A stretch of DNA of 64,000 bases from Bathynomus jamesi (GCA_023014485.1 JAJOZX010001730.1:72501-136500); one strand, 5' to 3'; shown: positions 9,887 to 21,415, counted from the first letter of the stretch. The notes: a model not told the origin generated them from the sequence alone. Program-made: numbers and translations.

Positions 9887-10819
9887 CAGACATGGGGCCG
9901 AGTATAATCATAATCTTGTAATCTATAATTAATTACGATTACGGTGTATTCGTAATCGTAATCCAAATATTCATACCTTTGTAATTGTAATCAAACATTT
10001 TAAAACACTGTAACCATATTCGTAATCGTAATCGATCTTCTTCTATAGTTTGTAATCATAATTGTAATCGTAATCCATCCAAAAATACGTCGTAATCTTC
10101 GATTACAATATGATTACAAGTGAATTACTTATATTTGAGTTACAGGTTTGTGATACTCGTGAATGGACGTTTAATTTTTCTTTGCCATCCCAGCTTCTTC
10201 TGCACTAGTAGAGCAACTCTTCTCTGTTGCAGGGAAGGTGTTCAGGCCAGAGAGGTGCAGGCTTATTGACAGCAAGTTTGAGGAGCTCATGTTCCTCAAG
10301 TGCAATAAGCACTTTGTCCTATGATAAGGGTATTTGGTGTAAGAAGAGTAAATTAACTATGATGTGCTGGAAATGGTTGTGCTACCTTTATTCTAATCCT
10401 CTAATTAACATAATGTGTGGTGAGGATAATGTATAATTTGAATACAGTTATGTTATACATTGTGTATAATACTGAAGAAATGTTTCTCATTTAGTTTCAC
10501 ATAAAATATTAGTAAAAAGGTTAATTTTCAATCTATTAATTTTTCTAATTACGTAGGATCAAGGTAATCAAATGTAACCTTAATTATTTTAAATGTAATC
10601 ATGAATGTAATCGTAATCCAGGAAAATAAACGTAATCATAATCGTAATCAAATGTATCGAAACCAATGTAGCCACAATCGTAATCAAGAAAAACCACTGT
10701 AAATCATAATTCAAAATATTAATATTTGGATTACGTAAACATAATCGTAATCAAGAAATATAATCATTGGAAATCTTAATCATAGTCGTAATCAACAATC
10801 GTAAACGGCTCCAGGTCTG
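9887..10819 (+). mobile_element. non-autonomous hAT element with TAATCG repeats
   Basis: Termini CAGACATGGGGCCGAG and (reverse complement of the right end) CAGACCTGGAGCCG are inverted repeats of hAT form. They are flanked by 8-bp duplications GTATTGAC (9879-9886) and GTATAGAC (10820-10827), one mismatch. Inside, both flanks are packed with degenerate cgtaatcgtaatc units in the same orientation, around a surviving transposase C terminus (10181-10324). Confidence 0.8.
10181..10324 (+). pseudogene. hAT transposase C-terminal dimerisation domain
   Basis: The frame reads IPASSALVEQLFSVAGKVF, then RPERCRLIDSKFEELMFLKC and NKHFVL before the stop at 10322-10324. P.SSA..E..FS.AG...RP.R..L is the classic hAT family dimerisation motif. 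The DDE catalytic part is gone. Confidence 0.9.
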
Positions 10820-10949
10820 GTATAGACTATATAAAGAAGGTTAAACCCCCATAAGAATAAAAAGACTATCTAGTGACATAGGAAACATATACACATTTTG
10901 GTGGTCTTTGAAGTTAATCTGATGCAATTAAAGTACAGTAAAGTACAAT

Positions 10950-11075
10950 TGGAGGTAGTGTAGTCGGCAATACGTCGTGGCCACGTTGTTCCACCGCTTC
11001 CCGCGAGATTAGCAAAGTTAACCGATGCTGGGTTTGGGTAAGAGTCTGATGGGTGTCCGTCCTCTGCTTTGGGAT
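10950..11075 (+). repeat. 5S-rRNA-like SINE head (candidate)
   Basis: agattagcaaagttaaccga, tgctgggtttgggta, and agtctgatgggtgtccg follow the order of the internal promoter region of 5S rRNA (AGC.AAG..., GGTTAGTA.TTGGATGGG). The match is partial and the 5' half is diverged, so this may be a 5S-derived SINE rather than a 5S gene. From 11100 to 11750 the sequence is AT-rich with no feature. Confidence 0.35.
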
Positions 11076-11767
11076 GATTTAGTGACCAGTGGTTATTCAG
11101 ATTCTAAGCTGTAGGTATCTCCATATGACTGTGGTTGTTATTACAGAAGCTAAATCATTATGCAGTTAAGAACAGCATACACTATAGATAAACCTTTCTT
11201 TACTTTACAACTACGATTTTACTCGCATGATTTCTTAACAAAATTACGAAGATTGTCTGATTTTCAATAAAATTTTATTGATATTATTTTTAATCTTAAA
11301 TTAAAACTGAATTATCAGTTTTTTTAACTAATAAACTCCGTTCATTTATTATTATTCATTTATGAAATGATAAATATATAATTATTTTCTATTTAATTCA
11401 AAGAAAAATCTATGTTTGAATTATGAAGTGTGTTTACAAATGGAATTCACGATTACGAGACTTGTTTTACCTTGCTTTCGTTTACATATTCATTTTTATT
11501 AACAAATATGCGTTGAATATCTAATTATTAACAAATAAAACTTAATTAAGTTTTACTTTTTTAATTAATGAAAGCATAAATTATTCAATTACATAGTTTT
11601 ATATTCTATCAAACGAAATAAAGAACTGACATTTGCAATATTATGGTAGTCTGTATATATCTGCAATACTGTATCTACATCTATCTATCTCGACCTGATT
11701 TGTGATCAGGGGGAAACTAAAAGCTTAAGAGGGGACTAATTATCAGCTCTCCAAAATAATGATGAAA

Positions 11768-11829
<62 letters not shown>
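11768..11829. repeat. (CA)n(TA)n microsatellite
   Basis: About 30 bp of CA followed by about 32 bp of TA, abutting the hAT-type element at 11831. Confidence 0.95.
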
Positions 11830-11831
<2 letters not shown>

Positions 11832-11838
11832 TGAACAT

Positions 11839-13602
11839 TAGGGTGGCCCTTAGCTATAAGGATGAAAATCTTTTTTCTAAATTTTAAATATCAAACCCCC
11901 CAAAGTTGTTCCGTATGATGTAAAAACCACATGTGCAAAATTTCTTTCGGAATCCAGTAATATTTAGAGGTCGCTCAATGGTATCTACGTTACACCATAA
12001 TAGCATTTATGGCAGGTATGTATTGTTCGCGCTGCTAGACTTGGGGCGACCTTTCGTTGTTTATTTTCAATCAAGTCGCTAGCATCCAGCAGGTCCCCCT
12101 CACCCGATGGTGAGTATTAGCCACTAAATAGCGAGGGTCTCATGGTTGCCAGCAACTCATTGTCGCCTGGTCAGTGTCGACTTCCGGCAATCAGGGTACC
12201 GGCGGCAGTGATTCGAGGCAACTTGCAACAGGATCTGCATTCTGCAGCTGGTCTTCATTTTGCTTCAAGTGCCGGTTGCCGGTTGTACTCCTGGATCAGC
12301 GCCACTCCACATTCAGCATTGTCGTTGACGACCTTCAGGTTGTGAACGACTTTCATGGCCTTCTCGAAGTCGTCGTGGGTCTCCCAGGCCTGCGGGTCCT
12401 CTTCAGTAAACTCCGTCAAGAGTATTGGTATTCTTGGTAAGCAAGTCCTGCTATCTCTGGAGGAAGCGTTTGAAGAGAAGGAACTCTGGGCCAGACGTTC
12501 TGCTAAGGCAGGTCGTGAACATGGCCCCGAAGGTGAGCTCGAGGTTATAGTGGCGGCAAGCAGAATGCAGTAGGCCCCTCTCCAGCTTCTGTTCGATGAA
12601 AACGCGTACCCCTTAGTGGTAGCTAGTGTTGGAGGAATTAGTGTCAAACATCAAACCAACCATCCGCTCCCGCAGACCCCAATCCTTCAATGCCATTACG
12701 ACCGCCTTCGCGTTATCCTTCCCGGACCCACTTGTCTTCGCGACCTAGAGGAGCTGACTAATGCCAACGCCCGACACAAGCACAGGAAGGCGGTCGATGT
12801 GGTTCTTTCCCGTCAGGTCGTACAACAAGTTGCTATCCCAGTGGACTAAAAGCGGCACATCGACGGTGAATTCCTCATTCAGAGTGTTGTCGAAATATCG
12901 ACGGTAGTGTTAAAGATGGAGATGGAGTAAAGAACAGTTAATGTTTAGGTCTTCAAGTTTCTCGAGCTTCGTGATACAGTGGTCTTTCCGACTCATGAGG
13001 ATGCGAGCCTCTCCCAGAACTCCGGTACCTTCAACAGGACTGAGGACGCCTCCTGCCGAACCTACTACTTGCTTCTGTTTGAGGTGTACACCGTGTACAT
13101 TAACCAGAATACCTATCACCTGCCCATATGATGATAATTTGGGCCCACTCAACTCACTGACGGGCGATCCCAAAAGATAAATGTTTTCCTGGCTCTGGCT
13201 GTCATTATGATTATATATATTTATATTTATATCTATTTCTATCTATTTCTCTTTATGTCCCTGAAAATAAAGTCGTTTAGAAGGACATCAAAATCTTTTA
13301 TCGTTTTCAATAAGTATATAATTATATGGCTCAAGTGCCCTCCACCTCACCCAGCCCTCCTTCCCAATAAGTAAGCCAATGACAGGCAGGCTGCATTTTG
13401 CATGAGATTGACCGTCACCCTAGTCTATTCTAACTGCATTTGTCAGACGGGTCAATGAGAATGAAAATTAAAGTGTGTTGAGCGACCTTCAGATTTTTAA
13501 TTTTTCAAAATATTTCACCCAAAGCATTTTTTTCATCAAAATGATTGGTTCTAGAGGGTTTTGGCATAAAATTTTAAACTTTTGAAGATAAGGGCCACCC
13601 TA
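11839..13602 (-). mobile_element. 1.76-kb hAT-type element
   Basis: The ends are TAGGGTGGCCCTTA and its exact reverse complement; perfect 8-bp direct duplications ATGAACAT lie at 11831-11838 and 13603-13610. Eight-bp duplications and a TAGGG terminus fit the hAT superfamily; P elements, also 8 bp, are the alternative. The interior is more GC-rich than its surroundings and carries the broken minus-strand gene at 12250-13173. Confidence 0.85.
12250..13173 (-). pseudogene. transposon-encoded protein (SSNT...CRHY family), broken
   Basis: Several minus-strand frames join into one protein. In order: MSRKDHCITKLEKLEDLN near 13000; VHWDSNLLYDLTGKNHIDRL near 12810; GSGKDNAKAVVMALKDWGL, MFDTNSSNTS and GVRVFIEQKLERGLLHSACR near 12740-12560; and NLKVVNDNAECGVALIQEYN near 12290. 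I recognise this as a protein that recurs as 'uncharacterized' in many arthropod genomes, but do not know its fold or accepted superfamily. D..SSNT resembles part of an RNase-H-like transposase core (inference). Multiple stops and frameshifts make it dead. Its position inside termini with 8-bp duplications suggests it is the transposase. Confidence 0.6.
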
Positions 13603-13619
13603 ATGAACATGTCATCTTC

Positions 13620-14700
13620 CTCATATATACAAAGTATTGTAGAATCTCCACATGCAGTGGCTATTGCTTATCGTGGTCACTTCAGCATTATAATAGCATT
13701 TTGAGTTATTTCGATGTTAGATGTCTAATATTGACTTAATTCTCATAAACTAAATTATATCTGTTTGTATAGATTTCATAGTCAATTATGATTATGAAAC
13801 ATAGGCTAGCAATATTGAATTAATATGATTTATATTTGACAACATAAAGAAGCTGTTAACAATAAGCAAAGCTGCAAATTAATATACTTTTGTTGATAGA
13901 AAAATTTCGTTATTATAAACATATGTCAGTGTTTTAGGGTCAGGAGGTGATGAAATGGCCACGGTTGTTTCATTGCTACCAAATTTTAATTTAATTACTA
14001 AAATAAAGGTAAATATATACCTTTATTGGAGCAAGTATGCATGCTTCAGGATTTTTTGTTTTTAATCAAATTGTTTGCAATGTTTGCAATGTAAGATAAA
14101 TTTTTATCTAGCTCAGTAGATTCTGTTGACTGCTTCTTGAAAAAACGATCCAACGGACCATAAACACAACGCCTTTTCATTGTTAAAATACAACAGCCTG
14201 GTGTGCGTGTCTGCCGCACTGGCCTAAGAGATACTGACTTTCCTGCACACGCAACCAGACTAAATACACACTTCCACCATCCAGGCCGCGTAATTGCTTG
14301 ACAAACATCACAACAGAAAGTCCAGTAAGAAAAAATTGAAAACAGGAAAGCAGTGTTGTAATTTGTGCTCTTAGCAACGTTGCCAAACTTTTAGTGAGGG
14401 GATTTGAATTTGACTGTTGATTTGATTATAAACCTTACTGATTATTTCATTGGCGGAAACCATATTGCACTCAATTCTTTACATACATTTATGTTTAATC
14501 TCTGTTAGTGATTTCTAATAGGTAGGATGCTGACCAAAATTATCTTAAACCAAGACTGCTGGACTGAATACTGTGACTAAAAGCCTATCCCATTTCTCAC
14601 CTGTGCACAATGTTTGAATATCTTTGATCATAGCAATTGATCGATAAATTGATATCTCTGTGGCCACATTTTGATACTGATTTAATGCTAAATTTTCCAT
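13620..14700. other. no identifiable gene or element
   Basis: AT-rich sequence with a few short open frames lacking recognisable motifs. tgcattggcctaagag-like words at about 14217-14230 (gcactggcctaagag) also occur in the SINE body at 9715; this is too short to call. Confidence 0.4.
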
Positions 14701-14707
14701 CTGATTT

Positions 14708-14727
14708 ATTATTATTATTATTATTAT

Positions 14728-14765
<38 letters not shown>
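14708..14765. repeat. (ATT)n(AGT)n microsatellite
   Basis: Two adjoining trinucleotide tracts, about 7 ATT and about 12 AGT units. Confidence 0.95.
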
Positions 14766-15182
14766 TGCGTTATACTGAAATTGAGTGAATATTAATTGTT
14801 CCACTTGATTATGCTCGAATACTCTTCATATTATGAATATTTGATCATTGTCATTACTCCTAGTATATTTTCCAAATTTATAGTTTTGATACAGTTTTTA
14901 GTAATACTCATTTTTAGAATCAGGAAATGCAATGGGGGCCCAGGCCTCCTGTGCCCCCTTTATGTACGCTAGTGCTTGTGATTTAACTATCTGTCTATCT
15001 ATTTTACCGCTATCTTTCTATCTTGACCTCTTTATCTATTTAAGTGACGGGGGTATTATATACTATCAAATTATATTTCTAAATGATAAAAGGGTGCTCA
15101 GTCAAATGTAAGCTCCGTGTCAGCAAAAAGATTTCACTTTTGTGGGATGAACCATGAAGATTTCACTGTATGATGGTGTATA

Positions 15183-15186
15183 ATAC

Positions 15187-15252
<66 letters not shown>
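15183..15252. repeat. (AAT)n(GATA)n microsatellite
   Basis: About 12 AAT units followed by about seven GATA units. The region 15260-15785 has no recognised feature. Confidence 0.95.
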
Positions 15253-15255
<3 letters not shown>

Positions 15256-15788
15256 TAATGAAAAGTTTTTGACAATCAAACTCCATTTTAATCAGTCCAA
15301 AAATCAACCGCTGCAAAAACTAATCCACTTTCATGGTATTTACGTCTTTGGAATAATTTTTGACTAAAAATTGGTAACCACAAATAGACAGATTCCCTCC
15401 CCATTCTGGAAGAAGATTAAAAAAAATATTTTTCCTTAATTGTGATTGATGAAGCGAAGTTTGAAAGAAAAGAGGGTAAGAAGGTGAATTCTAAACGAAA
15501 TGCCCTTAATCATATAAGTTTTAAGGCATAAGAAACAAATGTTGTAATTGCACGTTCACCTCTATATTTATAAATGGAGTTTCTCAATTGCAGAAGACTT
15601 TTTTATTTTTTATTTTTATTTTTAACGGTATTATCATTCCGAATTCCAAAATGAAAAGATTTTGAATTTAATTTGTTGAAAATTTTTTGTTCCAAACAAA
15701 CTTTATCGACAGAACAAACGTCGAAAATAAATTTCGTGAAAAAGGGGGTTCAATGAACAGAATATTAAGTAGAGTTTTGATCAGTCGT

Positions 15789-15793
15789 GCGCG

Positions 15794-15832
<39 letters not shown>
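15789..15832. repeat. (GC)n(AC)n microsatellite
   Basis: A short GC dinucleotide run leads into a longer AC run. Confidence 0.95.
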
Positions 15833-15835
<3 letters not shown>

Positions 15836-15950
15836 CGTGGCTATATCGTATGGAACCGCGCATAGAAAAAGATCTACAGTTAAAATAACTATTTGTATAC
15901 TGTGCCAGATAGTTAATTTAACTATACAATAGGGTTAATCTAACTGTATA

Positions 15951-16414
15951 CAGTAGCCCCCCGATTTATGCGCCCCCCATTTGCGTCGTTTCGGATTAAC
16001 GATGTCCAAAAATTAATTTTTTTTTTATAAATGAATAAAAAAATTTTAAAAATATAAAAAACGCGACGACGGAGCTAAGGCACTGGTGGTTAAGAATCTA
16101 GCTCCAAGAAACCCTAATGGTGTGTTGTTTTTTTAATTTATTACGGTATTACTTATTTGTACTTTTTTTACAGAGGAGTTTGTATTTATTTATTTATTTT
16201 ATTAATATTATTTTTTGGCAGATTATTATTATTGTGAATATTATTATTATTATTATTATTGTATTTTATTTTATTTTATTTTTTGGGTGTTTTGGGGTTG
16301 GGGGGACCAGTACTTAGCATATTGAATTATGTTATAGTTCCCCCAATTTAAACGGAATTCATTTTACGAGGAAGGTTCAGAAACGCATCTACCGCGTAAA
16401 TCGGGGGATTACTG
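15951..16414. mobile_element. pogo/Tigger-like MITE
   Basis: Left end CAGTAGCCCCCCGATTTATG and right end (reverse complement) CAGTAATCCCCCGATTTACG are inverted, each flanked by TA (15949-15950 and 16415-16416). CAGT followed by a C run and GATTTACG is the terminal form of Tigger/pogo elements. The 464-bp interior holds A/T homopolymer runs and TATT repeats, no transposase. Confidence 0.75.
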
Positions 16415-16716
16415 TACTACAGTTGTACTATCGATGCTTACTGTTCTCATAAAAACTTAAATAGTGAAACTACAGAAGAGTTTGATTAACCATAGTTAAA
16501 TTAACTATATAACTGGTATAGTACTACAAATAGTTAACCATATATTTAGTTGTTTTAACCAAGGATTTTAACCGAGCCGAAATAACCCAGTTAACTTAAC
16601 CTAATCTCAATAGCATAATTACTCACCCTAACGTAACCTTCCTTATATCATTTTTTTTATGATATTTAATGCTTTGCGATTTAAAAAAAAGTCTAAAACT
16701 ATATGGGAGATCTTAA

Positions 16717-16804
16717 CCCTTTAACGCCGAACTTTTTTTGTAGGGTTAAGTCTAAATGCGTGTATTTGAAACGGTACGTATTCGACCCAGTCGGCGTTAA
16801 AGGG
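16717..16804. mobile_element. 88-bp piggyBac-like MITE
   Basis: Inverted ends CCCTTTAACGCCGA are flanked by TTAA on both sides (16713-16716, 16805-16808). Removing it with one TTAA restores the endonuclease frame GAT CTT AAT TTA CCT exactly. CCC ends with TTAA duplication are the piggyBac signature. A half copy lies at 57597. Confidence 0.85.
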
Positions 16805-17408
16805 TTAATTTACCTTGCAGGGATTGAGGTGATCCTTTACAGTCTAATTCCGGTCGCCGACTGTACGAGGGTTTGCTCGAACGTTCACTTTTTCAAATGG
16901 TCAAGGAACCCACGAGAGAACGCGATATTCTAGATTTAGTTTTAAGTACAGACCTAGACTTAATTGATATCTTTGGAGGAGACTACTACTCCACCAGTGA
17001 TCATAGGCAAATAATATTTGAAATTAAAATTAATATTCATAATTCGGAGGGCCTGGAATACGTTTTGGATTTTAAAAGAGCTAAATTTCGTGACATGGAA
17101 CTGCAACTTTCGACCCATAATTGGGATGAGGCTCTATCGCAGATGATATTGATGGCACATAGACTTCTTTTTATAATTATTTTAAACGTTTAGAATCGAG
17201 TCCCATTAAGTAAAAAGAGACTGGCGAAGTCTGTTAAACCTAAATGATCGAATGATGAAATTAAAAGTAGCTTAACCTTAAAAAGGAACGCGCATTTTAA
17301 ATTTAAAGAATCAAATAATTTGTCCGATGAAAGTGCTTACAAGCTATTGAGAAGTCGAAGTAAAAATCTTATTAGAAAAAGTAAGTGCAAGTATGAGGTG
17401 TGTATATA

Positions 17409-17957
17409 CAGGGTGTCCCATAAGTCCGGCATCATAGGAAAAATAATAAGAAAAGGCAAAACAAAAGCTTTTATTTACAGAACGTGCTCAGTATGTCTAC
17501 CATTGTTTTCAATACACAAATTCAGACGTGATACCCAGTCAGCAAGCACACGGTGAATGATGTCAGGAGTAATGGTGTTACATGCCCCAATAATGCGCTG
17601 CCGCAAATGTTCAACACTCCTAATTTTCTCTGCGTATACCAGCGCTTTCAAGTGGCCCCAGAGATAAAAATCTAGTTCATCGAAAAAGAGGGGGCCTATG
17701 ATGCGATCCTTCCAAATTCCACACCATACCATCACCCGAGATGCACCTTATTCCTTTGAAGAGGTATACCAGTGAGGGTTGTTTTGAGACCAGTAGCGGG
17801 TGTTCTGTCGATTTACCTCACCATTTCCATAAAAAACAGCCTCGTCACTGAACAGAATGGTGGACGGGAAATTGGCATCCCGAGCATATGAATTATGGTT
17901 TGTAGAAATAGAAAAATATGAATTTCTCCTATGATGCCGGACTTATGGGACACCCTG
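17409..17957 (-). mobile_element. mariner-like element inside CR1 copy A
   Basis: Inverted ends CAGGGTGTCCCATAAGTCCG (over 30 bp with GCATCATAGGA) are flanked by TA. The 549-bp element carries an internally deleted transposase at 17475-17735. The same family gives the still shorter copy at 40876-41175. Confidence 0.9.
17475..17735 (-). pseudogene. mariner transposase, internally deleted
   Basis: An uninterrupted 86-codon frame reads VWCGIWKDRIIGPLFFDELD, then FYLWGHLKALVYAEKI and ends NNGRHTEHVL. The block between GPLFF and FYLWG, which should hold the second and third catalytic acidic residues, is missing, so it cannot be active. Further minus-strand pieces upstream of the frame (17740-17880) are degenerate parts of the same gene. 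Confidence 0.85.
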
Positions 17958-18107
17958 TATAGTGAACCAAATTAAATCGAATCCGAAAGAATTCTATAAG
18001 TTAGAAATAAGACAGTAGATTCGCAGATTATTGGGCCACTCATTGGCGAAAATAACGAGCAAATTTATGATGACATACAAATGACAAAAGTTTTAAATAA
18101 ATTCTTC

Positions 18108-18498
18108 GGTACTTACGTATTAACGGGGGGCCACCACATATTGATGATTGGTTAGGTTAAGTTGTAATATTTTCGTTAGTTGAAAATTTCTAATACATCA
18201 TATTTTTTAAATATCAATATTTTTTTAAAATATTTACAATGATTTATATTTCAAATATTTACAGTGATTAATACATGTTACACATTAGAAACATTTGTTT
18301 CTGGAGGCCAAAAAGCTTCCATTAGGGTAGCCTAGCCTAAAAAAATTTTTTTTTTCAGAAAATTGTATAAAAAATATTATAAAAAATATTGCTATTTAAA
18401 AAATATGATGTATTAGAAATTTTCAACTAACGAAAATATTACAACTTAACCTAACCAATCATCAATATGTGGTGGCCCCCAGTTAATACGTAAGTACC
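18108..18498. mobile_element. 391-bp MITE with 8-bp target duplication
   Basis: Long inverted repeats of about 100 bp start GGTACTTACGTATTAAC and include GGCCACCACATATTGATGAT and GGTTAGGTTAAGTTGTAATA. Flanks AATTCTTC (18100-18107) and AACTCTTC (18499-18506) are 8-bp duplications with one mismatch. Excising element plus one copy restores the CR1 frame AAT AAA TTC TTC TCT TCC GTC. hAT-type by duplication length. The TTGATGATTGGTTAGGTTAAG segment is shared with the repeats at 1.6 and 55.6 kb. Confidence 0.85.
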
Positions 18499-20457
18499 AA
18501 CTCTTCTCTTCCGTCTTCACTACCGAAAATATGAACAACATTCCTGTTCCTCTAATTATGCTCAGTGATGATCATTTAAAGCTTCATGATTTTACCATTA
18601 GTGAAAGCGAAGTACTCTCGGCCATAAGTAAAATTAATCCTAATAAAACTTCCGGTCCAGATATGCTTTTCCCTAAGGTACTTAAAGAAGTGAAATGCGC
18701 AATAGTCCCTCCGTTCACACACATATTTAATAATAATAATAAATCGTTACAGTCTGGAGAAGTTCCGCTCGATTGGAAACTCGCAAACATTACGCCAATA
18801 TTTGAAAAAGGGGACAAATCGCTTCTGGGAAATTATCGTCCCATCAGTCTGACTTCAGTAGTTGGTAGGCTTATGGAGATGATCATTCGGGACAAAATAG
18901 TTAATCACTTAGAAATTAATAAATTAATCAAAGATTCTCAATACGGCTTTTGACGTAATCGTTCTTGTCTTACTACAGTAGTTTGCTCGACTTCTTTAAT
19001 GATATTGTAAATACATATGACGAGAGTAAAACAGTAGATATTATATACAATATTTCGATTTTCAAAAGGTGTTTGATAAAGTGCTACATAGAAGATTATT
19101 AGTTAAACTTCATTCTCACGGAATTGATGGTAATGTTCTCAAATGGATCGAAAATTGGCTTAGTGGACGTAAACAAAGAGTGGTCATTAATGGCAAAGCG
19201 TCTAACTGGAAAAGTGTAATAAGCGGCGTGCCTCAGGGATCAGTTCTGGGTCCAGTTCGTTTTATTATTTTTATCAATGACATCGACTTGGGAATTAAGA
19301 GTATAATTTTAAAATTTGCGGATGATACCAAACTAGGGAGACGAACAAAATCAGCGGCAGAACGTTTGCAGATTCAAGAAGATATTAATAAATTACTCGA
19401 GTGAGCGGGAATTTAGCAAATGAACTTTAATATACTGTAGATAAATGTAAAACGTTGCATATAGGTTGAAACAATGTTAAAGAAAAGCATTTTATGCCCG
19501 ACAAGACACTAATGAGTGTTACGGAAGAGAAAGATTTAGGCATTATTGTTGCTGACACTCTTAAACCAAGTAAGCAATGTATCGAAGCAGTCAGAAAAGC
19601 AAATAGAATCTTAGGATTTAATGGTAGGTCATTTGAATTTAAGTTGGAGAAAACAATGCTAACATTATATAATTCCCTGGTATACCCCCACGTGGAATAC
19701 TGCATTCAATTCTGGTCCCCATTTTTGCAACAGGACATCGACAGAATGAAGCGAGTGCAGCGACAGGCTACTAAAATGATTCCGAGACTAGAAACAAATC
19801 ATACGCTGTCCGTTTAAAAACGTTAAATTTATGCTCACTTGTGAAAGACGAACTCGAGAAGATTTAATCCAAGTTTTTAAAATGATTAAAGGTTTTGATA
19901 ATGTCGACGCGAGAAAATATTTCATCTTCAGGAATGCAGATAGAACTTGCGGTAATAGTTTGAAATTAGTGGATAAATATTTTAATTCTAATGAAGCTAA
20001 ATATTTTTTCTTCATTCGTGTAGTTAATTTGTGGGATGGATTGCCAGCCAGCGTAGTTCAAAGTAATTCGATCGAATCCTTTAAAAAGAAACTAGATGCT
20101 TATCTTGCCTTAAACTCCGAGTTCAAAGCATTTGTTAGCGCGTAAAAATATTGTAGAATTTTCATTTGGATTCCCTCCTCTGTACTTTCAAAATTTTCAT
20201 TTTATCTTTAAATATTTTATCCTACCTTTCAACCTCTTTCCTCTGCTTTGCTTTAAAACTTTCACTTGTCTTTAAATTTTCTTACTTCTTTTAACATTCC
20301 TTCTTAAACAGACAGCCTCAATTGGGACCAGCCGGTCTGTTGCTGTTTGGTGTCCTTTGCATTCCTTTGTATATGTATATGACGGCACCGTTAATGTCGT
20401 TACTCGCACGTTCATATCACGAATGAATTCCATGCTTCTTAAAGCCTGTCTCGAAGA

Positions 20458-20552
20458 CAGTGATGTAGGACTCGAGACTGGTCTCAAGACCTTTTTTTCT
20501 GAGCTCAGTCTCGGCCTCCGTCTTGGCCATGGTGGTCTCGACTATATCACTG
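20458..20552. mobile_element. 95-bp hAT-type MITE
   Basis: Ends CAGTGATGTAG and (reverse complement) CAGTGATATAG are followed by (G)ACTCGAGAC / TCGAGACC. Direct flanks CTCGAAGA (20450-20457) and CTTGAAGA (20553-20560) are an 8-bp duplication with one mismatch. Confidence 0.75.
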
Positions 20553-20571
20553 CTTGAAGACGTAAGGTAGC

Positions 20572-20613
20572 CAAACACACACACACACACACACACACTC
20601 ATATATATATATT
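20572..20613. repeat. (AC)n(AT)n microsatellite
   Basis: About 24 bp AC and about 14 bp AT. The region 20614-21410 is AT-rich; a 60-codon minus frame at 21030-21212 has no recognised motif. Confidence 0.9.
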
Positions 20614-21415
20614 TGATGATAAGACCTTTATATATTTGTAATTAGATTAATTAAATGATTGTTTGAGACTCGAAGTCAGCAGATCCTTCAGCCAGAAAAA
20701 TAAATGTCATTAAAGGAGATTAATAAGCCTCGTTGGATTTTCCTTTAATTAAACAAAACAACGTTTACATTAGTATGAATATGAATTGACTGAACAATCA
20801 TGTTTGCTTAAAGTGATTGTTTCGTAATAAAAATGCATAAGTTACTGATTAATGTTAATAACAAAAGGACAAATGAACAAGAATTAATTAATGCTTGGCG
20901 AAAAGTAATATTACTGAAATGAAGAGAGATGCGTAGGATTTCCACTTTTTTTTAACTTTTTCCGTCAAATTTCATCAAAGTGGTCGCTAGAGTTCCGTTA
21001 GATCTATGTGAACATCGCTAGAAAAATAGCTAAATCTTTTTAATATTTTTTTTTATTGAAGAGTATCTGGCCATCAGATGGATCGATCCCAACCTGGCAA
21101 GCGGGAATGTATAGAATAGACTGTGCTCCATATCATGGATTAAATCCTCTTTAAAATGAACGCTTAAAACATTGTTTATTATCTCTGTGCATTTGGTTCT
21201 ATACATCTTCAAATTAGAACAATTATTATCTGAAAAATGATCACAGTTACAGATTGCACACTGGGAACTTACAAATAATGCAATACTTGCCTAACATGCC
21301 ACAGTCTTATCACATTTTTTGGAAATCAGATGTATTCCAATATTAACACTAGATGTGGCAATAGGCTCAGAAATCTTATGCATTTTGGAATTTATATGTT
21401 TAATATATAGTACAG

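Larger units (their letters stand above)
16700..20145 (+). pseudogene. CR1-like ORF2: endonuclease and reverse transcriptase
   Basis: After removing the three insertions the order is endonuclease (MGD.N split by the MITE at 16717, then LPCRD, DILDLVLSTD and STSDHR at about 16925-17010), linker, reverse transcriptase (TSGPDMLFPKVL near 18650, NYRPISLTS near 18835, GVPQGSVLGP near 19227, KFADDTK near 19315) and the C-terminal domain (VQRQATKMIP, RTREDLIQVFKMIKGFDN). FADD is the RT active site and SDH the endonuclease active site. Stops or shifts near 16830, 17195, 17980, 18951 and 19405-19450 inactivate it. Similar throughout to the copy at 35653-38481 but clearly diverged. Confidence 0.85.
16640..20382 (+). 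mobile_element. CR1-like non-LTR retrotransposon, copy A (5' truncated)
   Basis: Carries the later part of ORF2 (endonuclease, reverse transcriptase) and a 3' UTR. It is interrupted by a TTAA-type MITE (16717-16804), a mariner derivative (17409-17957) and an 8-bp-TSD MITE (18108-18498). The 3' end, around tgtttggtgtcctttgcatt (to about 20382), is shared with the minus-strand copy at 56343-56985. A separate 95-bp MITE lies just downstream at 20458. Confidence 0.85.

Noticed and set aside
9895..10810. Simple TAATCG satellite
   Set aside because: Clean hAT termini, an 8-bp duplication and a transposase tail show it is a transposon with internal repeats.
14183..14386. 67-codon minus-strand frame
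   Set aside because: No motif, no conservation evidence, and of a length expected by chance.
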